A stretch of DNA of 64,000 nucleotides from Oceanobacillus neutriphilus. GTDB taxonomy: Bacteria > Bacillota > Bacilli > Bacillales > Amphibacillaceae. The stretch spans positions 124,001-188,000 of the forward strand of contig NZ_BMLW01000010.1 in NCBI RefSeq assembly GCF_014645515.1, read 5' to 3'. Shown here one piece after another: positions 1 through 10,329 of this stretch. Position numbers and translations under genes: made by a program. The notes beneath the pieces are model-generated. The model was not told the origin of the DNA. It made no database searches and worked only from the letters and a program-made list of their open reading frames with translations. How positions within the stretch are numbered: the stretch's first letter is position 1; each line of letters starts with the position of its first letter.

Positions 1-416
1 AGTTGCTTCAACAAGCTTCAGACAACATTGAAGTAGAGATTCCTGAAGCTATGGTGGATACAGAAGTAAATCAAATGGTTCGTGAATTCGAACAGCAGCT
101 TCAAATGCAAGGTATGACATTAGAAATGTACAGCCAATTTTCAGGGCAGGATGAAGATGCACTAAAAGAACAGATGCGTGCTGATGCTGAAAAACGCGTG
201 AAAACAAATCTTACTTTAGAAGCTATCGCAGAAGCAGAAGATCTGAAAGCTACTGAAGAAGATATTGATGCAGAACTTGAAAAAATGGGTTCTATGTATG
301 GAGTTGAAAAAGAGCAGCTTGTTCAAATGCTTGGCGGTTCAACAGAAACGTTGGAAAATGATTTGAAAATGCGTGCTGCAATTGACTTCTTAGCAGAAAA
401 TAGCAAAACAAAATAA
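1..416 (+). CDS. tig: Trigger factor, C-terminal part (partial at window start)
   Basis: The reading frame is open from the first base of the window to a TAA at 414-416, so this is the 3' end of a gene that starts upstream. The roughly 137 residues visible are the alpha-helical C-terminal chaperone domain of trigger factor. This family is a ribosome-bound folding chaperone and peptidyl-prolyl isomerase that meets nascent chains at the exit tunnel. The ribosome-binding and PPIase domains lie outside the window. The segment is rich in Glu, Met and Gln, as usual for the arms of this domain. Position just before clpX agrees with B. subtilis tig-clpX-lon. The TTG at position 3 is an internal codon, not a start. 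Confidence 0.92.
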   Translation, partial: LLQQASDNIEVEIPEAMVDTEVNQMVREFEQQLQMQGMTLEMYSQFSGQDEDALKEQMRADAEKRVKTNLTLEAIAEAEDLKATEEDIDAELEKMGSMYGVEKEQLVQMLGGSTETLENDLKMRAAIDFLAENSKTK

Positions 417-441
417 AGTGTTAAATAAAAAAAGAGGATAC

Positions 442-480
442 AAAAGACAAGGTGCGCCTATATACGTGCCTTGTCTTTCC
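442..480 (+). terminator. Probable terminator after tig
   Basis: The arms AAAGACAAGG and CCTTGTCTTT form a 10-bp stem that can extend by weaker pairs, with a loop of about 15 nt, 26 nt after the tig stop. The run of T after the stem is short (TTTCCTGTT), so efficiency may be modest. Confidence 0.6.
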
Positions 481-658
481 TGTTAATTAGGACGCAGTCG
501 AAAAAACAATTTTTTTGTCAAAACTGCATTTTTCCTGCCTGGAAAAGCATACTATACAAATGGAATTGCAAATAGTTGACATTTAAAAGAATTGAGGCAT
601 ACTGGAATGACAGACTTATCATACGATTGTTTATTGAAAATATAAAAAGTATATTGTT

Positions 659-686
659 TTGTATTTCTATATGTATCTGATATGAT
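659..686 (+). promoter_or_regulatory. Candidate sigma-A promoter for clpX
   Basis: TTGTAT at 659-664 and TATGAT at 681-686 are separated by 16 bp. A TGn extension (TGA) lies directly before the -10. It is about 200 bp upstream of clpX and would transcribe the zinc-finger remnant in the leader. Seen by eye only. Confidence 0.45.
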
Positions 687-734
687 AAATTATAAAGCTG
701 ACTGCTAATCTGTAACAGCTCATACAGAGGTGAT

Positions 735-886
735 GGAATTGGTTAAGTCGAAAGGACAGAAACGATAGCCAAAAATGCCCTTTTTGTGGGAAGAATGGAT
801 AAAAAGTTCAAAAGTTAGTAGCTGGTCAGGCGATTATATATGATGAGAAAGTCTTGGAGATTGTTGAGGAAGGCGGCGAAAAGTAA
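735..886 (+). pseudogene. Decayed partial duplicate of the ClpX zinc-binding domain
   Basis: The frame through 773-886 reads KCPFCGK, a TAA stop at 800-802, then KVQKLVAGQ, then IIYDE and EIVEEGGEK, and stops at a TAA (884-886) that shares its last base with the clpX ATG. This parallels the first 50 or so residues of the ClpX just downstream ([26 protein letters not shown]), and the DNA is similar as well. The first CxxC pair is kept and the second is lost to deletion and substitution. A possible upstream start at 732 (ATGGAATTGG) is in another frame. I read this as a relic of a tandem duplication. A selected leader sequence is a less likely alternative. Confidence 0.7.
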
Positions 887-2163
887 TGTTTAAATTCAAT
901 GAAGAAAAAGGACAATTAAAATGTTCTTTTTGTGGGAAAAGTCAAGAACAGGTACGGAAATTGGTAGCTGGTCCTGGCGTTTATATATGTGATGAATGTA
1001 TTGAACTGTGTACAGAAATTGTTGAGGAAGAACTTGGTACAGAAGAAGGCATGGAAATGAATGAAATTCCAAAGCCGAAAGAAATCTGTGACACACTTGA
1101 TGATTATGTAATTGGACAGGATAAAGCAAAGAGGAACCTTTCCGTTGCAGTATATAATCACTACAAACGTGTTAACTCAGGTATGAATAGCGGCGATGTA
1201 GAAATTTCTAAAAGTAATATTGCGATGATTGGACCGACTGGCAGCGGTAAAACACTCCTGGCTCAAACATTAGCAAGAATTATTAATGTACCTTTTGCGA
1301 TGGCAGATGCAACATCATTAACAGAAGCTGGATATGTAGGGGAAGATGTAGAAAATATTCTTCTTAAGCTGATTCAATCTGCAGACTACGATGTAGAAAA
1401 AGCAGAAAAAGGGATTATTTATATTGACGAAATTGATAAGGTAGCCAGAAAATCTGAAAACCCTTCTATTACCAGAGATGTTTCCGGGGAAGGCGTGCAG
1501 CAGGCCCTTTTAAAAATTCTTGAAGGAACAGTAGCAAGTGTTCCTCCTCAAGGTGGAAGAAAACATCCACATCAGGAATTTATTCAAATCGATACAACAA
1601 ATATTTTATTTATTGTCGGCGGTGCATTTGATGGCATTGATCAAGTAATAAAACGTCGTATTGGTAAAAAGGTTATCGGTTTTGGTGCTAACGAAGAGAA
1701 GGAAGAATTAGATACAGCACAACTGTTGTCTAAAGTCCTTCCGGAGGATTTATTGCGCTATGGACTCATCCCAGAGTTTATCGGACGTATACCGGTAATC
1801 GGAAGCCTTACTCCGTTGGATGAGGATGCACTAATTGAAATCCTGACTAAACCAAAGAACGCCTTGGTCAAGCAGTATCAAAAGCTATTTGAAATTGATA
1901 ATGTAGAGCTTGAGTTCGAGCAGGAAGCATTGGAAGAGATTGCGAAGAAAGCTATTGAACGGAAAACAGGTGCACGCGGATTACGTTCTATCATAGAAGG
2001 AATCATTGTAGATGTTATGTTTGATCTTCCTTCAAGAGAAGACGTAGAAAGATGCGTGATTACAAAGGATACTGTGATTCAGGAAGATGGCAGCCCAAAA
2101 CTTATTTTCCGTGATGGAACTGTTCAAGAAGGAAATGAGAAATTTCCAAAAGAAAGTGCATAA
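886..2163 (+). CDS. clpX: ATP-dependent Clp protease ATP-binding subunit ClpX
   Basis: This is a 425-residue AAA+ unfoldase that recognises substrates and feeds them into ClpP. The N-terminal C4 zinc finger is complete (Cys13, Cys16, Cys35, Cys38). Walker A is GPTGSGKT, Walker B reads IIYIDEID, and the IGF loop that docks on ClpP is present (KKVIGFG). Length matches the family (about 420). The ribosome site is the purine run GAGGAAGGCGG just before the ATG, and the start overlaps the stop of the upstream zinc-finger remnant (TAATG). A strong hairpin follows the gene, so it is probably transcribed alone. Confidence 0.97.
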   Translation: MFKFNEEKGQLKCSFCGKSQEQVRKLVAGPGVYICDECIELCTEIVEEELGTEEGMEMNEIPKPKEICDTLDDYVIGQDKAKRNLSVAVYNHYKRVNSGMNSGDVEISKSNIAMIGPTGSGKTLLAQTLARIINVPFAMADATSLTEAGYVGEDVENILLKLIQSADYDVEKAEKGIIYIDEIDKVARKSENPSITRDVSGEGVQQALLKILEGTVASVPPQGGRKHPHQEFIQIDTTNILFIVGGAFDGIDQVIKRRIGKKVIGFGANEEKEELDTAQLLSKVLPEDLLRYGLIPEFIGRIPVIGSLTPLDEDALIEILTKPKNALVKQYQKLFEIDNVELEFEQEALEEIAKKAIERKTGARGLRSIIEGIIVDVMFDLPSREDVERCVITKDTVIQEDGSPKLIFRDGTVQEGNEKFPKESA

Positions 2164-2182
2164 GCATAAGCATAGAGGAATG

Positions 2183-2217
2183 AAAAATGCAGATTCTAAG
2201 CAGAATCTGCATTTTTA
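2183..2217 (+). terminator. Rho-independent terminator of clpX
   Basis: A 15-bp perfect stem (arms AAAAATGCAGATTCT and its complement) around a short AAGC loop begins about 20 nt after the clpX stop. The T tract is part of the 3' arm (TTTTTAC). Confidence 0.85.
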
Positions 2218-2392
2218 CTCTTTCTTATAGTAAAAAAACTTTTCTTATTATTAAATTAATGTAATAATCATAGATACTTGTATAACTGTTTATACTAAAA
2301 GAAAGCATAACAGTGTTTACATTTAGATGATTTTTTTTTACACTGAGAAAGAGCCTTACAAAGAAAAATAAAAGAATATAGGGGGTGAATGT

Positions 2393-4717
2393 ATGACAGC
2401 AAACTATTTGAAGATGCCGCTGCTGCCTTTACGAGGGTTAATCGTATTTCCTTCGATGGTATTGCACCTTGATGTTGGCAGAGATAAGTCTATTGCTTCT
2501 TTAGAACAGGCAATGTTGGCTGATCAGTACATATTTTTAGCTTCGCAAAAGAAAATGAATTCAGATGATCCTAATTCAGCAGATATATACAATGTTGGAA
2601 CTGTTGCAAAGATTAAACAAATTACGAAGCTTCCAAATGGAACACAGAGGGTACTCGTTGAAGGATTTTATCGGGCGGAAATTGTTCGTTATCTGGAGGA
2701 AGAAGAAAACTTTATCGTAGAGGTAGAGGAAAAGGAAGATATTGCAGGAAATGCGTTTGAATCAGAAGCTTTGATGCGTACTTTACTTGAGCAATTTCAG
2801 CAATACATAAAAGTTTCCCGTAAATTAACAGAAGAGACATTTGAAACAGTCGGCGATATTGATAATCCCGGCCGTTTAGCAGATATGATTACTTCACATC
2901 TTTCTCTGAAGCTGAATGATAAGCAAGAGATATTAGAAGCTTTTGATGTGATGGAGAGAATACATAAACTCTTAGATATTATTGCTGATGAACGAAAAAT
3001 TTTATCCATTGAAAAGAGAATCGGACAAAAGATTAAAACATCAATGGAAAAGACCCAAAAAGAATATTACTTAAGAGAGCAATTAAAGGTTATCCAGAAA
3101 GAACTGGGAGACCGTGACGGTAAATCCGGTGATTTGGAGCAGCTCCGTACAAAAATTGAACAATCTGATATGCCTGAAAACATTACGAATGTTGCGCTGA
3201 AAGAACTCGGACGGTATGAAAGAGTACCACAGTCATCCGCGGAAAGCTCTGTGATTCGAAACTATATTGAATGGCTTGTTGCTCTTCCGTGGCAAACAAA
3301 AACAAAAGATAACATTCAAATGAAAAAGGCTGAAAAAGTATTAAATGCAGATCACTATGGTTTAGAAAAAGTGAAGGAACGAATTTTAGAATACTTAGCG
3401 GTTCAAAAGCTTACTAACACGATAAAAGGACCTATTCTTTGTTTAGTTGGTCCCCCCGGGGTCGGAAAAACATCCTTAGCAAAATCAATCGCTAATGCCA
3501 TTGACCGGAATTTTGTCCGTATTTCTTTAGGCGGAGTTCGGGATGAAGCGGAAATACGCGGCCATCGCCGGACTTATATTGGAGCAATGCCGGGAAGAAT
3601 TATGCAGGGAATGCGACGTGCAGGAACAGTCAATCCAGTGTTTTTATTAGATGAAATTGAAAAAATGTCAAATGATTTTCGGGGAGATCCTTCTTCCGCA
3701 ATGCTGGAGGTACTGGACCCGGAGCAAAACCATAACTTCAGTGATCACTATATAGAGGAAACCTATGACTTATCCAATGTATTGTTTATTGCTACAGCAA
3801 ATAATATAAACAGTATTCCAGAACCGTTGCTGGACCGGATGGAATTAATATCCATTCCTGGTTATACAGAGGTTGAAAAGCTGCATATCGCGAAACGCCA
3901 TCTCTTGCCGAAACAAATTAAAGAAAACGGACTGACAAAGAGTAAAATTCAAATTCGTGAGTCTGCTATCATGAAATTAATCCGGAGATATACAAGAGAA
4001 GCAGGTGTCCGCGGTCTGGAAAGACAGCTTGCGACGCTATGCCGTAAAGCAGCCAAAGAACTTGTCTCTGATGAAAGCAAGGATCGAATTATTGTAACCG
4101 ATCGTATTGTTGAAGAATATTTAGGTAAACCAGTGTATCGATATGGATTAATTGAAGAAGAAAACCAAATTGGTGCTGCAACAGGGCTTGCTTATACAAC
4201 AGCCGGCGGAGATATTTTATCGATTGAAGTAACGCATTATCCGGGAAAAGGGAATCTAAAGCTTACAGGTAAACTTGGAGGCGTGATGCAGGAATCAGCT
4301 CAGGCTGCTTTCAGCTATGTAAGGTCCCGCGCAGAACAGCTGAACATTGATTCGGATTTCTATGAAAAGTATGATATTCATATCCATGTTCCTGCCGGAG
4401 CAACACCGAAAGATGGCCCTTCAGCGGGAATTACGATTGCAACAGCACTTGTATCCTCTTTGACAGGACGTGCTATCCGAAGAGAGGTAGGAATGACAGG
4501 TGAAATTACACTTCGGGGCCGTGTCTTGCCTATTGGCGGGTTAAAAGAAAAAGCGTTAAGTGCGCATAGAGCGGGGCTTAGAACGATTATTTTACCTGAG
4601 GATAATGAAAAAGATATAGAAAATATTCCCGAAAGTGTTCGTGAAGGACTGGAGTTTATACCAGTGAAGCACTTAGATGAAGTATTAGAAATTGCATTGG
4701 TGAAGGAGGAAGAATAA
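2393..4717 (+). CDS. lon: ATP-dependent protease La (LonA)
   Basis: This is a 774-residue soluble protease with three parts: the N-terminal LAN substrate domain (about 1-205), the AAA+ module with Walker [10 protein letters not shown] near residue 353 and Walker B FLLDEIEK, and the C-terminal serine-lysine protease domain. The catalytic Ser lies in PKDGPSAG, near residue 677. It degrades misfolded and regulatory proteins. Length is standard for LonA and no transmembrane segment is present, which argues against LonB. The start is set by a strong GGGGGTG site 8 nt upstream. engB begins one base after the stop, so the two are very likely co-transcribed, as in B. subtilis. Confidence 0.97.
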   Translation: MTANYLKMPLLPLRGLIVFPSMVLHLDVGRDKSIASLEQAMLADQYIFLASQKKMNSDDPNSADIYNVGTVAKIKQITKLPNGTQRVLVEGFYRAEIVRYLEEEENFIVEVEEKEDIAGNAFESEALMRTLLEQFQQYIKVSRKLTEETFETVGDIDNPGRLADMITSHLSLKLNDKQEILEAFDVMERIHKLLDIIADERKILSIEKRIGQKIKTSMEKTQKEYYLREQLKVIQKELGDRDGKSGDLEQLRTKIEQSDMPENITNVALKELGRYERVPQSSAESSVIRNYIEWLVALPWQTKTKDNIQMKKAEKVLNADHYGLEKVKERILEYLAVQKLTNTIKGPILCLVGPPGVGKTSLAKSIANAIDRNFVRISLGGVRDEAEIRGHRRTYIGAMPGRIMQGMRRAGTVNPVFLLDEIEKMSNDFRGDPSSAMLEVLDPEQNHNFSDHYIEETYDLSNVLFIATANNINSIPEPLLDRMELISIPGYTEVEKLHIAKRHLLPKQIKENGLTKSKIQIRESAIMKLIRRYTREAGVRGLERQLATLCRKAAKELVSDESKDRIIVTDRIVEEYLGKPVYRYGLIEEENQIGAATGLAYTTAGGDILSIEVTHYPGKGNLKLTGKLGGVMQESAQAAFSYVRSRAEQLNIDSDFYEKYDIHIHVPAGATPKDGPSAGITIATALVSSLTGRAIRREVGMTGEITLRGRVLPIGGLKEKALSAHRAGLRTIILPEDNEKDIENIPESVREGLEFIPVKHLDEVLEIALVKEEE

Positions 4718-4718
4718 T

Positions 4719-5300
4719 ATGAAGGTTAATCAAGCAGAGATCGTTATCAGTGCAGTCAGTGAGAAGCAATATCCTCAGGAGCAGTATCCGGAATTCGCAC
4801 TTGCAGGGCGATCTAATGTTGGGAAGTCTTCCTTAATTAACCGGCTAATTAACCGAAAAAATTTAGCAAGAACTTCCTCCAAACCTGGTAAAACACAAAC
4901 TTTAAATTTCTATCTGATTAATGAGTCCATTTATTTTGTAGATGTTCCGGGCTATGGGTATGCACAGGTATCCAAGAAGGAACGTGCAAAATGGGGCGGC
5001 ATGATGGAAGAATATTTTAAAAACAGAGAAACGCTCCGGGCTGTTATTCTGATTACAGATTTACGCCATGAGCCGACAGAAGATGATATTCAAATGTATG
5101 ATTATCTAAAGTATTTCGAGCTCCCTGTTATCGTAATTGGAACAAAGCTGGACAAAATTCCAAAAACAAAACGATATAAACATATTAAACGTTCCAAAAA
5201 AGTTCTTGAAATGGACCCGGAAGATATTTTTATTCCGTTTTCTGCAGAAACATCAGAAGGCAAAGAAGATGTTTGGAGCGCTATCAGATCTTTTATGTGA
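4719..5300 (+). CDS. engB: Ribosome biogenesis GTPase EngB/YsxC
   Basis: This is a 193-residue small GTPase of the YihA/YsxC family, needed for late assembly of the 50S subunit. The G1 motif is GRSNVGKS, the switch region follows (KPGKTQT), G3 is DVPGYGYA, and G4 is GTKLDKI. Length equals the B. subtilis protein (195). It follows lon with a one-base gap and ends in a bidirectional hairpin shared with the convergent membrane-protein gene. The ribosome site lies inside the end of lon (AAGGAGGAAG). Confidence 0.95.
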   Translation: MKVNQAEIVISAVSEKQYPQEQYPEFALAGRSNVGKSSLINRLINRKNLARTSSKPGKTQTLNFYLINESIYFVDVPGYGYAQVSKKERAKWGGMMEEYFKNRETLRAVILITDLRHEPTEDDIQMYDYLKYFELPVIVIGTKLDKIPKTKRYKHIKRSKKVLEMDPEDIFIPFSAETSEGKEDVWSAIRSFM

Positions 5301-5308
5301 CTGGATAA

Positions 5309-5361
5309 AAATAAAGGATACGGTTATCAGAAGCAAAAGCTTCCAACCGTATCCTTTATTT
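5309..5361. terminator. Bidirectional terminator between engB and the convergent membrane gene
   Basis: A 17-bp perfect stem (AAATAAAGGATACGGTT and its complement) around a loop of about 19 nt. It sits just after engB and overlaps the last codons of the minus-strand gene. A- and T-rich ends allow use in both directions. Confidence 0.8.
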
Positions 5362-5835
5362 GCGTTTCAGCATAATAATACCTAAAAGAATAAGCAGAAC
5401 CGGCCAAAAACGTTCTAATAATAAAACGATGGGCTCAAGCCAGCTTGTATAAATGGAAAGCTGTTCAGCAAAAAGAAACAGCAAACCTGCAAGGATAAAG
5501 AAAATACCTGAGAAAAAACCTTTTTTCGTTTTCGTATAGCGAATGATAAAGGCAAGTCCGATAATAATTAAATAAACAGACCAATCGTCTACCCAAAAAG
5601 AGTAATGCTTAATCCCGTGGAGATGGATTCCAACCCCGAATAATAATGTACCTATAAATAAATTCTGATATGTCCTGGTTGTATAGCTGTGAATAATGAC
5701 TCCAAGACCAATTACGATTAATAAGGATTGCCATGAATAAAAGTCAACAAAAAATGGAATCCGAAGTTCCCGGAGCAGAAGAAAAATACCAACTCCAATA
5801 CATAAATATGCAAGCAATGAATGCTTTTTTTTCAT
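5356..5835 (-). CDS. Multi-pass membrane protein with LiaI/LiaF-like N-terminal helices
   Basis: The predicted product has 159 residues that are mostly hydrophobic, with about six short membrane segments joined by basic loops and ending in LKRK. The pattern of paired helices (IGVGIFLLLRE, LIVIGLGVIIHS) resembles the membrane region of LiaI/LiaF/DUF5668 proteins, some of which act in envelope-stress sensing, but no C-terminal LiaF domain is present. The start has a perfect AAGGAGG site 10 nt upstream. It lies between engB and hemA and points opposite to both. The function is unknown. The family call is from hydropathy and general resemblance only. Confidence 0.65.
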   Translation of the reverse strand: MKKKHSLLAYLCIGVGIFLLLRELRIPFFVDFYSWQSLLIVIGLGVIIHSYTTRTYQNLFIGTLLFGVGIHLHGIKHYSFWVDDWSVYLIIIGLAFIIRYTKTKKGFFSGIFFILAGLLFLFAEQLSIYTSWLEPIVLLLERFWPVLLILLGIIMLKRK

Positions 5836-6081
5836 TAAGAAATTCCTCCTTTGTTCCTTGCTTAGCTGTACTCTATAAAAATTCTAATTTACCGGGCCGT
5901 AAATAAAGCGTGTCCCTTGCTATAAAAAGCCAGTTATGTTACATTACAGTCGGAATGAGTTGTTGTAACGGACGTTTTTTTACTAGGAATGAATCGTGTT
6001 ATCGTACATATCATTAACTTACATACATAAAAATTGTTTCAGATTCTGTTCACATTTTAGCACGAAAAGCATTTCATTACA

Positions 6082-6098
6082 TGTTATAATGATTATTA
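6082..6098 (+). promoter_or_regulatory. hemA promoter -10 region overlapped by a PerR-like box
   Basis: TATAAT at 6085-6090 has a TGn extension (TGT), so the weak -35 is tolerable. TTATAATGATTATTA at 6084-6098 matches the PerR consensus TTATAATnATTATAA at 13 of 14 defined positions. PerR binding here would cover the -10. The B. subtilis hemA operon is a known PerR target, so peroxide-responsive control of haem synthesis is a reasonable inference. A Fur box fits slightly worse (two mismatches). Confidence 0.65.
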
Positions 6099-6149
6099 GA
6101 TAATAATAGTAAAAAGTATGAATCATTTTATCATAGTGGGGGTAGTACT

Positions 6150-7523
6150 GTGCATATTTTAAAGGTTGGTTTTAATTACAAAACAACCCCTGTAGAAATT
6201 AGGGAAAAGTTCACATTTAATGAAGAAAAATTAGTTGAAGCAATGATTGCATTAAAGGATCAGAAAAGTATTCTTGAAGATGTAATTGTTTCAACATGCA
6301 ATCGGACGGAAGTGTATGCAGTTGTAGACCAGCTCCATACTGGGAGATATTATATTAAGCAATTTTTAGCAGATTGGTTTGAGGAGGAAAAAGAGACATT
6401 TTCAACTTATCTGCACATTACAGAGGATGACGGAGCAATTGAGCATTTGTTCCGGGTCACAACCGGACTTGATTCCATGGTGCTTGGAGAAACACAGATT
6501 CTTGGTCAGCTGAAACAAGCCTTTTCAAAAGGACAATTGGCAAATACAACTGGTACTATTTTTAATGAGCTGTTCAAACAAGCCATTACATTCGGTAAAC
6601 GGATGCATAAAGAGACGGGCATAGGCGAGCATGCGGTATCAATCAGCTATGCTGCAGTTGAATTAGCAAAAGAAAAATTCGGAGACTTGAGTGAAAAGCA
6701 TGTTGCTATATTAGGAGCAGGGAAAATGGGCGAACTGGCAGCAAAAAACATTCAAAGTGCCGGTGTAAAAGAAATCACTGTCATTAATCGGACAAAGGAA
6801 AAAGCAGCGTTAATGGCGGAAAAATTTCAGGGTAATGCAGCCATAATGGATGAACTGCCATCTGTTTTAGAAGCTGCTGATATATTAATCAGCTCTACCG
6901 GATCAGAGTCTGTCGTTTTATCAAAAGAAGATATTGAAAAAGCACAAAAGAAACGCCAGGAAAATCCATTATTTTTAGTTGATATTGCGGTTCCAAGGGA
7001 TATTGATCCGCAGATTGCCGAAATGGATCATGTTGCTTTATATGACATTGACCATCTGCAGCACATAGTAGATGACCATTTAGAGTCCAGAAAAGCTGCA
7101 GCAGAGCAAATCGAATTGTCCCTTGAAGAAGAAATTGTGCAATTTAAAGAATGGATGAAAACACTGGGTGTTATACCAGTTATATCAGCGCTTAGACAAA
7201 AAGCATTATCTATTCAATCTGAGACAATGAAAAGTATAGAACGAAAAATTCCAAGCTTAACTGAGCGAGAGAAAAAAGTACTCAATAAACACACGAAAAG
7301 TATTATTAATCAGCTGCTGAAAGAGCCGATTACGCAAGCGAAAGAGCTGGCGGGTGCAGAACAGGCAAATGAGGCTTTACAGTTATTTGTTGATATTTTT
7401 GGAATAGAGAATGAAGTTAAAGAGGAACTTGAGAAACAAATAAAGAAAAATGATACATTAACCAAATTTACTCAAGAGGACATTGCCTCTTTTCCGGTAG
7501 TTGAACGGGTACCTACTGCTTAA
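6150..7523 (+). CDS. hemA: Glutamyl-tRNA reductase
   Basis: This enzyme reduces Glu-tRNA(Glu) to glutamate-1-semialdehyde with NADPH, the first committed step of C5-pathway haem synthesis. It has 457 residues. The catalytic cysteine is Cys50 in the signature [15 protein letters not shown] follows, and the NADPH-binding motif is GAGKMGE. A C-terminal dimerisation domain completes the usual length. The start is GTG with GGGGGT 8 nt upstream. It leads the hem cluster. The hemX gene that follows hemA in B. subtilis is absent here and a hairpin lies in the gap before hemC. Confidence 0.96.
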   Translation: MHILKVGFNYKTTPVEIREKFTFNEEKLVEAMIALKDQKSILEDVIVSTCNRTEVYAVVDQLHTGRYYIKQFLADWFEEEKETFSTYLHITEDDGAIEHLFRVTTGLDSMVLGETQILGQLKQAFSKGQLANTTGTIFNELFKQAITFGKRMHKETGIGEHAVSISYAAVELAKEKFGDLSEKHVAILGAGKMGELAAKNIQSAGVKEITVINRTKEKAALMAEKFQGNAAIMDELPSVLEAADILISSTGSESVVLSKEDIEKAQKKRQENPLFLVDIAVPRDIDPQIAEMDHVALYDIDHLQHIVDDHLESRKAAAEQIELSLEEEIVQFKEWMKTLGVIPVISALRQKALSIQSETMKSIERKIPSLTEREKKVLNKHTKSIINQLLKEPITQAKELAGAEQANEALQLFVDIFGIENEVKEELEKQIKKNDTLTKFTQEDIASFPVVERVPTA

Positions 7524-7559
7524 TTGGACGGAACCCTGTCATCTTACATCATTCACATC

Positions 7560-7600
7560 CAACCAGAAGGTCATTTAATCACTTTCTGGTTGATTTTTAT
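7560..7600 (+). terminator. Hairpin between hemA and hemC (attenuator or terminator)
   Basis: A 12-bp stem with one G-T pair (CAACCAGAAGGT against ACTTTCTGGTTG) is followed by ATTTTTATT. It would reduce, or separate, expression of hemCDBL relative to hemA. No convincing promoter was seen between it and hemC. Confidence 0.7.
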
Positions 7601-7644
7601 TGTAGAATAATTGCCAGACTGTAAGGAAACGAGGAGGATACATC

Positions 7645-8571
7645 GTGCGAAAAATAATTGTTGGTTCCAGAAAAAGTAATTTAGCAATTACACAAACAAA
7701 ATGGGTCATTGATCAGCTGAAAAAAGCTGGTGTGGAAAATGAATTCGAGATAAAAAAGATTGTGACAAAGGGAGACCAAATCCTTGATGTCACATTATCA
7801 AAGGTTGGCGGAAAAGGTCTTTTTGTGAAAGAAATTGAAAAAGCAATGTTTGACAAAGAGATTGATTTTGCAGTCCATAGCATGAAGGATATGCCTTCTG
7901 CTCTCCCAGAAGGTTTAGAAATTTCTTCTATTCCCGTCAGAGAAGATCATCGTGACGCATATATTGCAAAAGATAATGTGAAATTAGCAGACCTTAAAGA
8001 AGGCTCTATCGTCGGGACAAGCAGTTTACGCAGAGGCGCACAAATTCTTGCTGCCAGACCTGATCTAGAGATCAAGTGGATCCGCGGAAATGTAGAAACG
8101 CGTATTCGTAAATTAAACGAAGAGGACTATGACGCTATTATTTTGGCTGTGTCCGGCTTGAAGCGTGTCGGTTTAAGTGAGAGTCTGATTACAGAATACC
8201 TGGATCCAGAAGTATGTGTACCTGCTGTAGGGCAAGGGTCGCTGGCAATTGAAAGCCGTGCGGATGATTTGGAATTACAAGAAATTGTCCAAAAAATTCA
8301 TGATGAATATACGGCAAAGACAGTATTAGCTGAACGTACTTTCTTACATTTATTAGAAGGCGGCTGTCAGGTACCTATCGGCGGCTATGCTTATTTAGAC
8401 GGGGAAGAAATTGTATTAACTGCTTTAGTAGGGACACCAGATGGAAAAACAGTCCTGAAAGAAGTTGTCCGCGGAAACGACTCTGTCCAGGTTGGTAAAC
8501 AGGCAGCAGATTTATTAATTGAACAGGGAGCCAAAGATATTGTGGAGCGGGTCAAAGAGGAGATGGAATAA
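7645..8571 (+). CDS. hemC: Hydroxymethylbilane synthase (porphobilinogen deaminase)
   Basis: This enzyme polymerises four porphobilinogens into hydroxymethylbilane on a covalently bound dipyrromethane cofactor. It has 308 residues. The cofactor cysteine is Cys241 in [11 protein letters not shown]. The conserved VHSMKDMP and [10 protein letters not shown] segments that bind substrate are present. The start is GTG with GAGGAGG 6 nt upstream. hemD follows after two bases, so the two are translated from one message. Confidence 0.96.
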   Translation: MRKIIVGSRKSNLAITQTKWVIDQLKKAGVENEFEIKKIVTKGDQILDVTLSKVGGKGLFVKEIEKAMFDKEIDFAVHSMKDMPSALPEGLEISSIPVREDHRDAYIAKDNVKLADLKEGSIVGTSSLRRGAQILAARPDLEIKWIRGNVETRIRKLNEEDYDAIILAVSGLKRVGLSESLITEYLDPEVCVPAVGQGSLAIESRADDLELQEIVQKIHDEYTAKTVLAERTFLHLLEGGCQVPIGGYAYLDGEEIVLTALVGTPDGKTVLKEVVRGNDSVQVGKQAADLLIEQGAKDIVERVKEEME

Positions 8572-8573
8572 TC

Positions 8574-9341
8574 ATGGAGAAGCCGCTTCACGGGGAGCGC
8601 ATATTAATTACGAGAGAAGAGACAAAAGCTGCTGAAATGGCGAAAAAAGTCACAAAGCTAGGTGGAAGTCCTGTTATCACTCCAATGATTGAAATAAATT
8701 TTTTGAAAAATCCTGAGGATATCTCTATATTGAAGCGGCTTTCCAGCTTTGGCTGGGTATTTATAACAAGTGCAAACGGTGTGGATGGTTTTTTCCAGCT
8801 GCTTCGTAAACAAAATATAAAACTTCCACAGGAGTTAAAGATAGGTATTGTGGGAAAGAAAACAGAGGAAGCATTGCATAAGTATGGCTACGCGGCTTCT
8901 TTTGTACCGGCAACATTTGATGCGCTGGCGATGGCAGAGGAGTTTATTGCATTCTACACATCAGATAAACCGGTGCTGTTGATCCGGGGTAATTTATCCC
9001 GGCCGACGCTACCGGAAAAGCTCAAAGAAGAACAGATTACTTATGAAGTGCTGGAAGTATATGAGACAACATACTGTGTGGAATCGAAACGGAAGCTGAA
9101 TCAGGAGCTTCCAACAGTCAGCTATATTACATTTACAAGCCCATCAACAGTAGAAGCGTTTGTTCAATTAGCAGAGTATATTCCAAATACAGCAACGTAT
9201 ATTTGCATTGGTAAAACAACGGAGGAAAAGGCAAAACAATTAGGGATTCCTGATGTGTATACTTCAACTCCGTATACAACAGATGCTATATTAGACTTAA
9301 TTACAAAGATAGTAAATGAAAGGAAGATAAATCATGAGTGA
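8574..9341 (+). CDS. hemD: Uroporphyrinogen-III synthase
   Basis: This enzyme cyclises hydroxymethylbilane with inversion of ring D to give uroporphyrinogen III. It has 255 residues. The family is poorly conserved in sequence; the recognisable parts are the N-terminal ILITR start, the FITSANGV segment and [13 protein letters not shown] followed by CIGKTT. Its place between hemC and hemB supports the call strongly. Its end overlaps the hemB start by 8 nt, consistent with translational coupling. Confidence 0.92.
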   Translation: MEKPLHGERILITREETKAAEMAKKVTKLGGSPVITPMIEINFLKNPEDISILKRLSSFGWVFITSANGVDGFFQLLRKQNIKLPQELKIGIVGKKTEEALHKYGYAASFVPATFDALAMAEEFIAFYTSDKPVLLIRGNLSRPTLPEKLKEEQITYEVLEVYETTYCVESKRKLNQELPTVSYITFTSPSTVEAFVQLAEYIPNTATYICIGKTTEEKAKQLGIPDVYTSTPYTTDAILDLITKIVNERKINHE

Positions 9342-10317
9342 ATTCACATTTGACAGACATAGACGATTACGTTCATCCGCTTCGATGCGCGCGCTCGTTC
9401 AAGAAACACATTTAAGAGCAACGGATTTTATTTATCCAATCTTTGTTATTGAAGGGGAGGACATCCGGAATGAGGTACCTTCCATGCCTGGCATTTACCA
9501 GCTTTCTTTTGATCATTTATTGGAAGAGGTAGAGGAAGCTTATCAATTAGGAATTCGTTCATTGATTTTGTTTGGCGTAGTAGAAGAAAAAGATGAAATT
9601 GGATCAGAGGCGTTTCATGATCATGGAATTATCCAGGAAGCAACAAGAATGGTGAAAAAAGCCTATCCGGAAATGCTTGTAGTTGCGGATACCTGCCTAT
9701 GCGAGTACACATCGCATGGACATTGTGGTGTAATTGAAAATGGAGACGTAGCCAACGATGCCTCGTTAGAGCTGTTAGCTAAAACAGCTGTTTCGCAAGC
9801 AAAAGCTGGCGCGGATATTATCGCTCCTTCTAATATGATGGATGGTTTTGTCACAGTTATCCGCCACGCTTTGGATGAAGCAGGCTTTCACCATATTCCG
9901 ATTATGTCCTATGCAGTGAAATACGCATCTGCTTATTATGGCCCCTTCCGTGATGCGGCAAACGGCGCACCACAATTTGGTGACCGGAAGACATATCAGA
10001 TGAACCCGGCTAACCGTCTGGAGGCAATCCGTGAAGCAAAATCGGATATCAAAGAGGGCGCAGATTTCTTAATTGTAAAGCCTAGTCTTTCTTATATGGA
10101 TATTATGCGTGAGGTAAGAGATAATTTTGATGTTCCTGTTGTTGCATATAACGTGAGCGGAGAGTATGCCATGATTAAAGCAGCCGCTTTAAATGGCTGG
10201 ATTGATGAGAAAAACCTGGTTACAGAAACCCTGTTGTCTATGAAACGTGCGGGTGCGGATTTAATTATTACCTATTTTGCAAAAGATGTGGCAAAATGGT
10301 TGCAGGAAGAGAAATAA
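9334..10317 (+). CDS. hemB: Delta-aminolevulinic acid dehydratase (porphobilinogen synthase)
   Basis: This enzyme condenses two 5-aminolevulinates to porphobilinogen. It has 327 residues. The zinc-type cysteine cluster is visible (DTCLCEYT followed by GHCG). The two active-site lysines lie in SYAVKYAS and LIVKPSLS. The ATG is preceded by AAAGGAAGA inside hemD, and the genes overlap by 8 nt. hemL follows after 12 nt that carry its own AAGGAGGAAGAG site. Confidence 0.96.
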   Translation: MSEFTFDRHRRLRSSASMRALVQETHLRATDFIYPIFVIEGEDIRNEVPSMPGIYQLSFDHLLEEVEEAYQLGIRSLILFGVVEEKDEIGSEAFHDHGIIQEATRMVKKAYPEMLVVADTCLCEYTSHGHCGVIENGDVANDASLELLAKTAVSQAKAGADIIAPSNMMDGFVTVIRHALDEAGFHHIPIMSYAVKYASAYYGPFRDAANGAPQFGDRKTYQMNPANRLEAIREAKSDIKEGADFLIVKPSLSYMDIMREVRDNFDVPVVAYNVSGEYAMIKAAALNGWIDEKNLVTETLLSMKRAGADLIITYFAKDVAKWLQEEK

Positions 10318-10329
10318 AGGAGGAAGAGC

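Noticed and set aside
9663-9975. Minus-strand ORFs within hemB
   Set aside because: Both are shadows of the hemB reading frame with no support.
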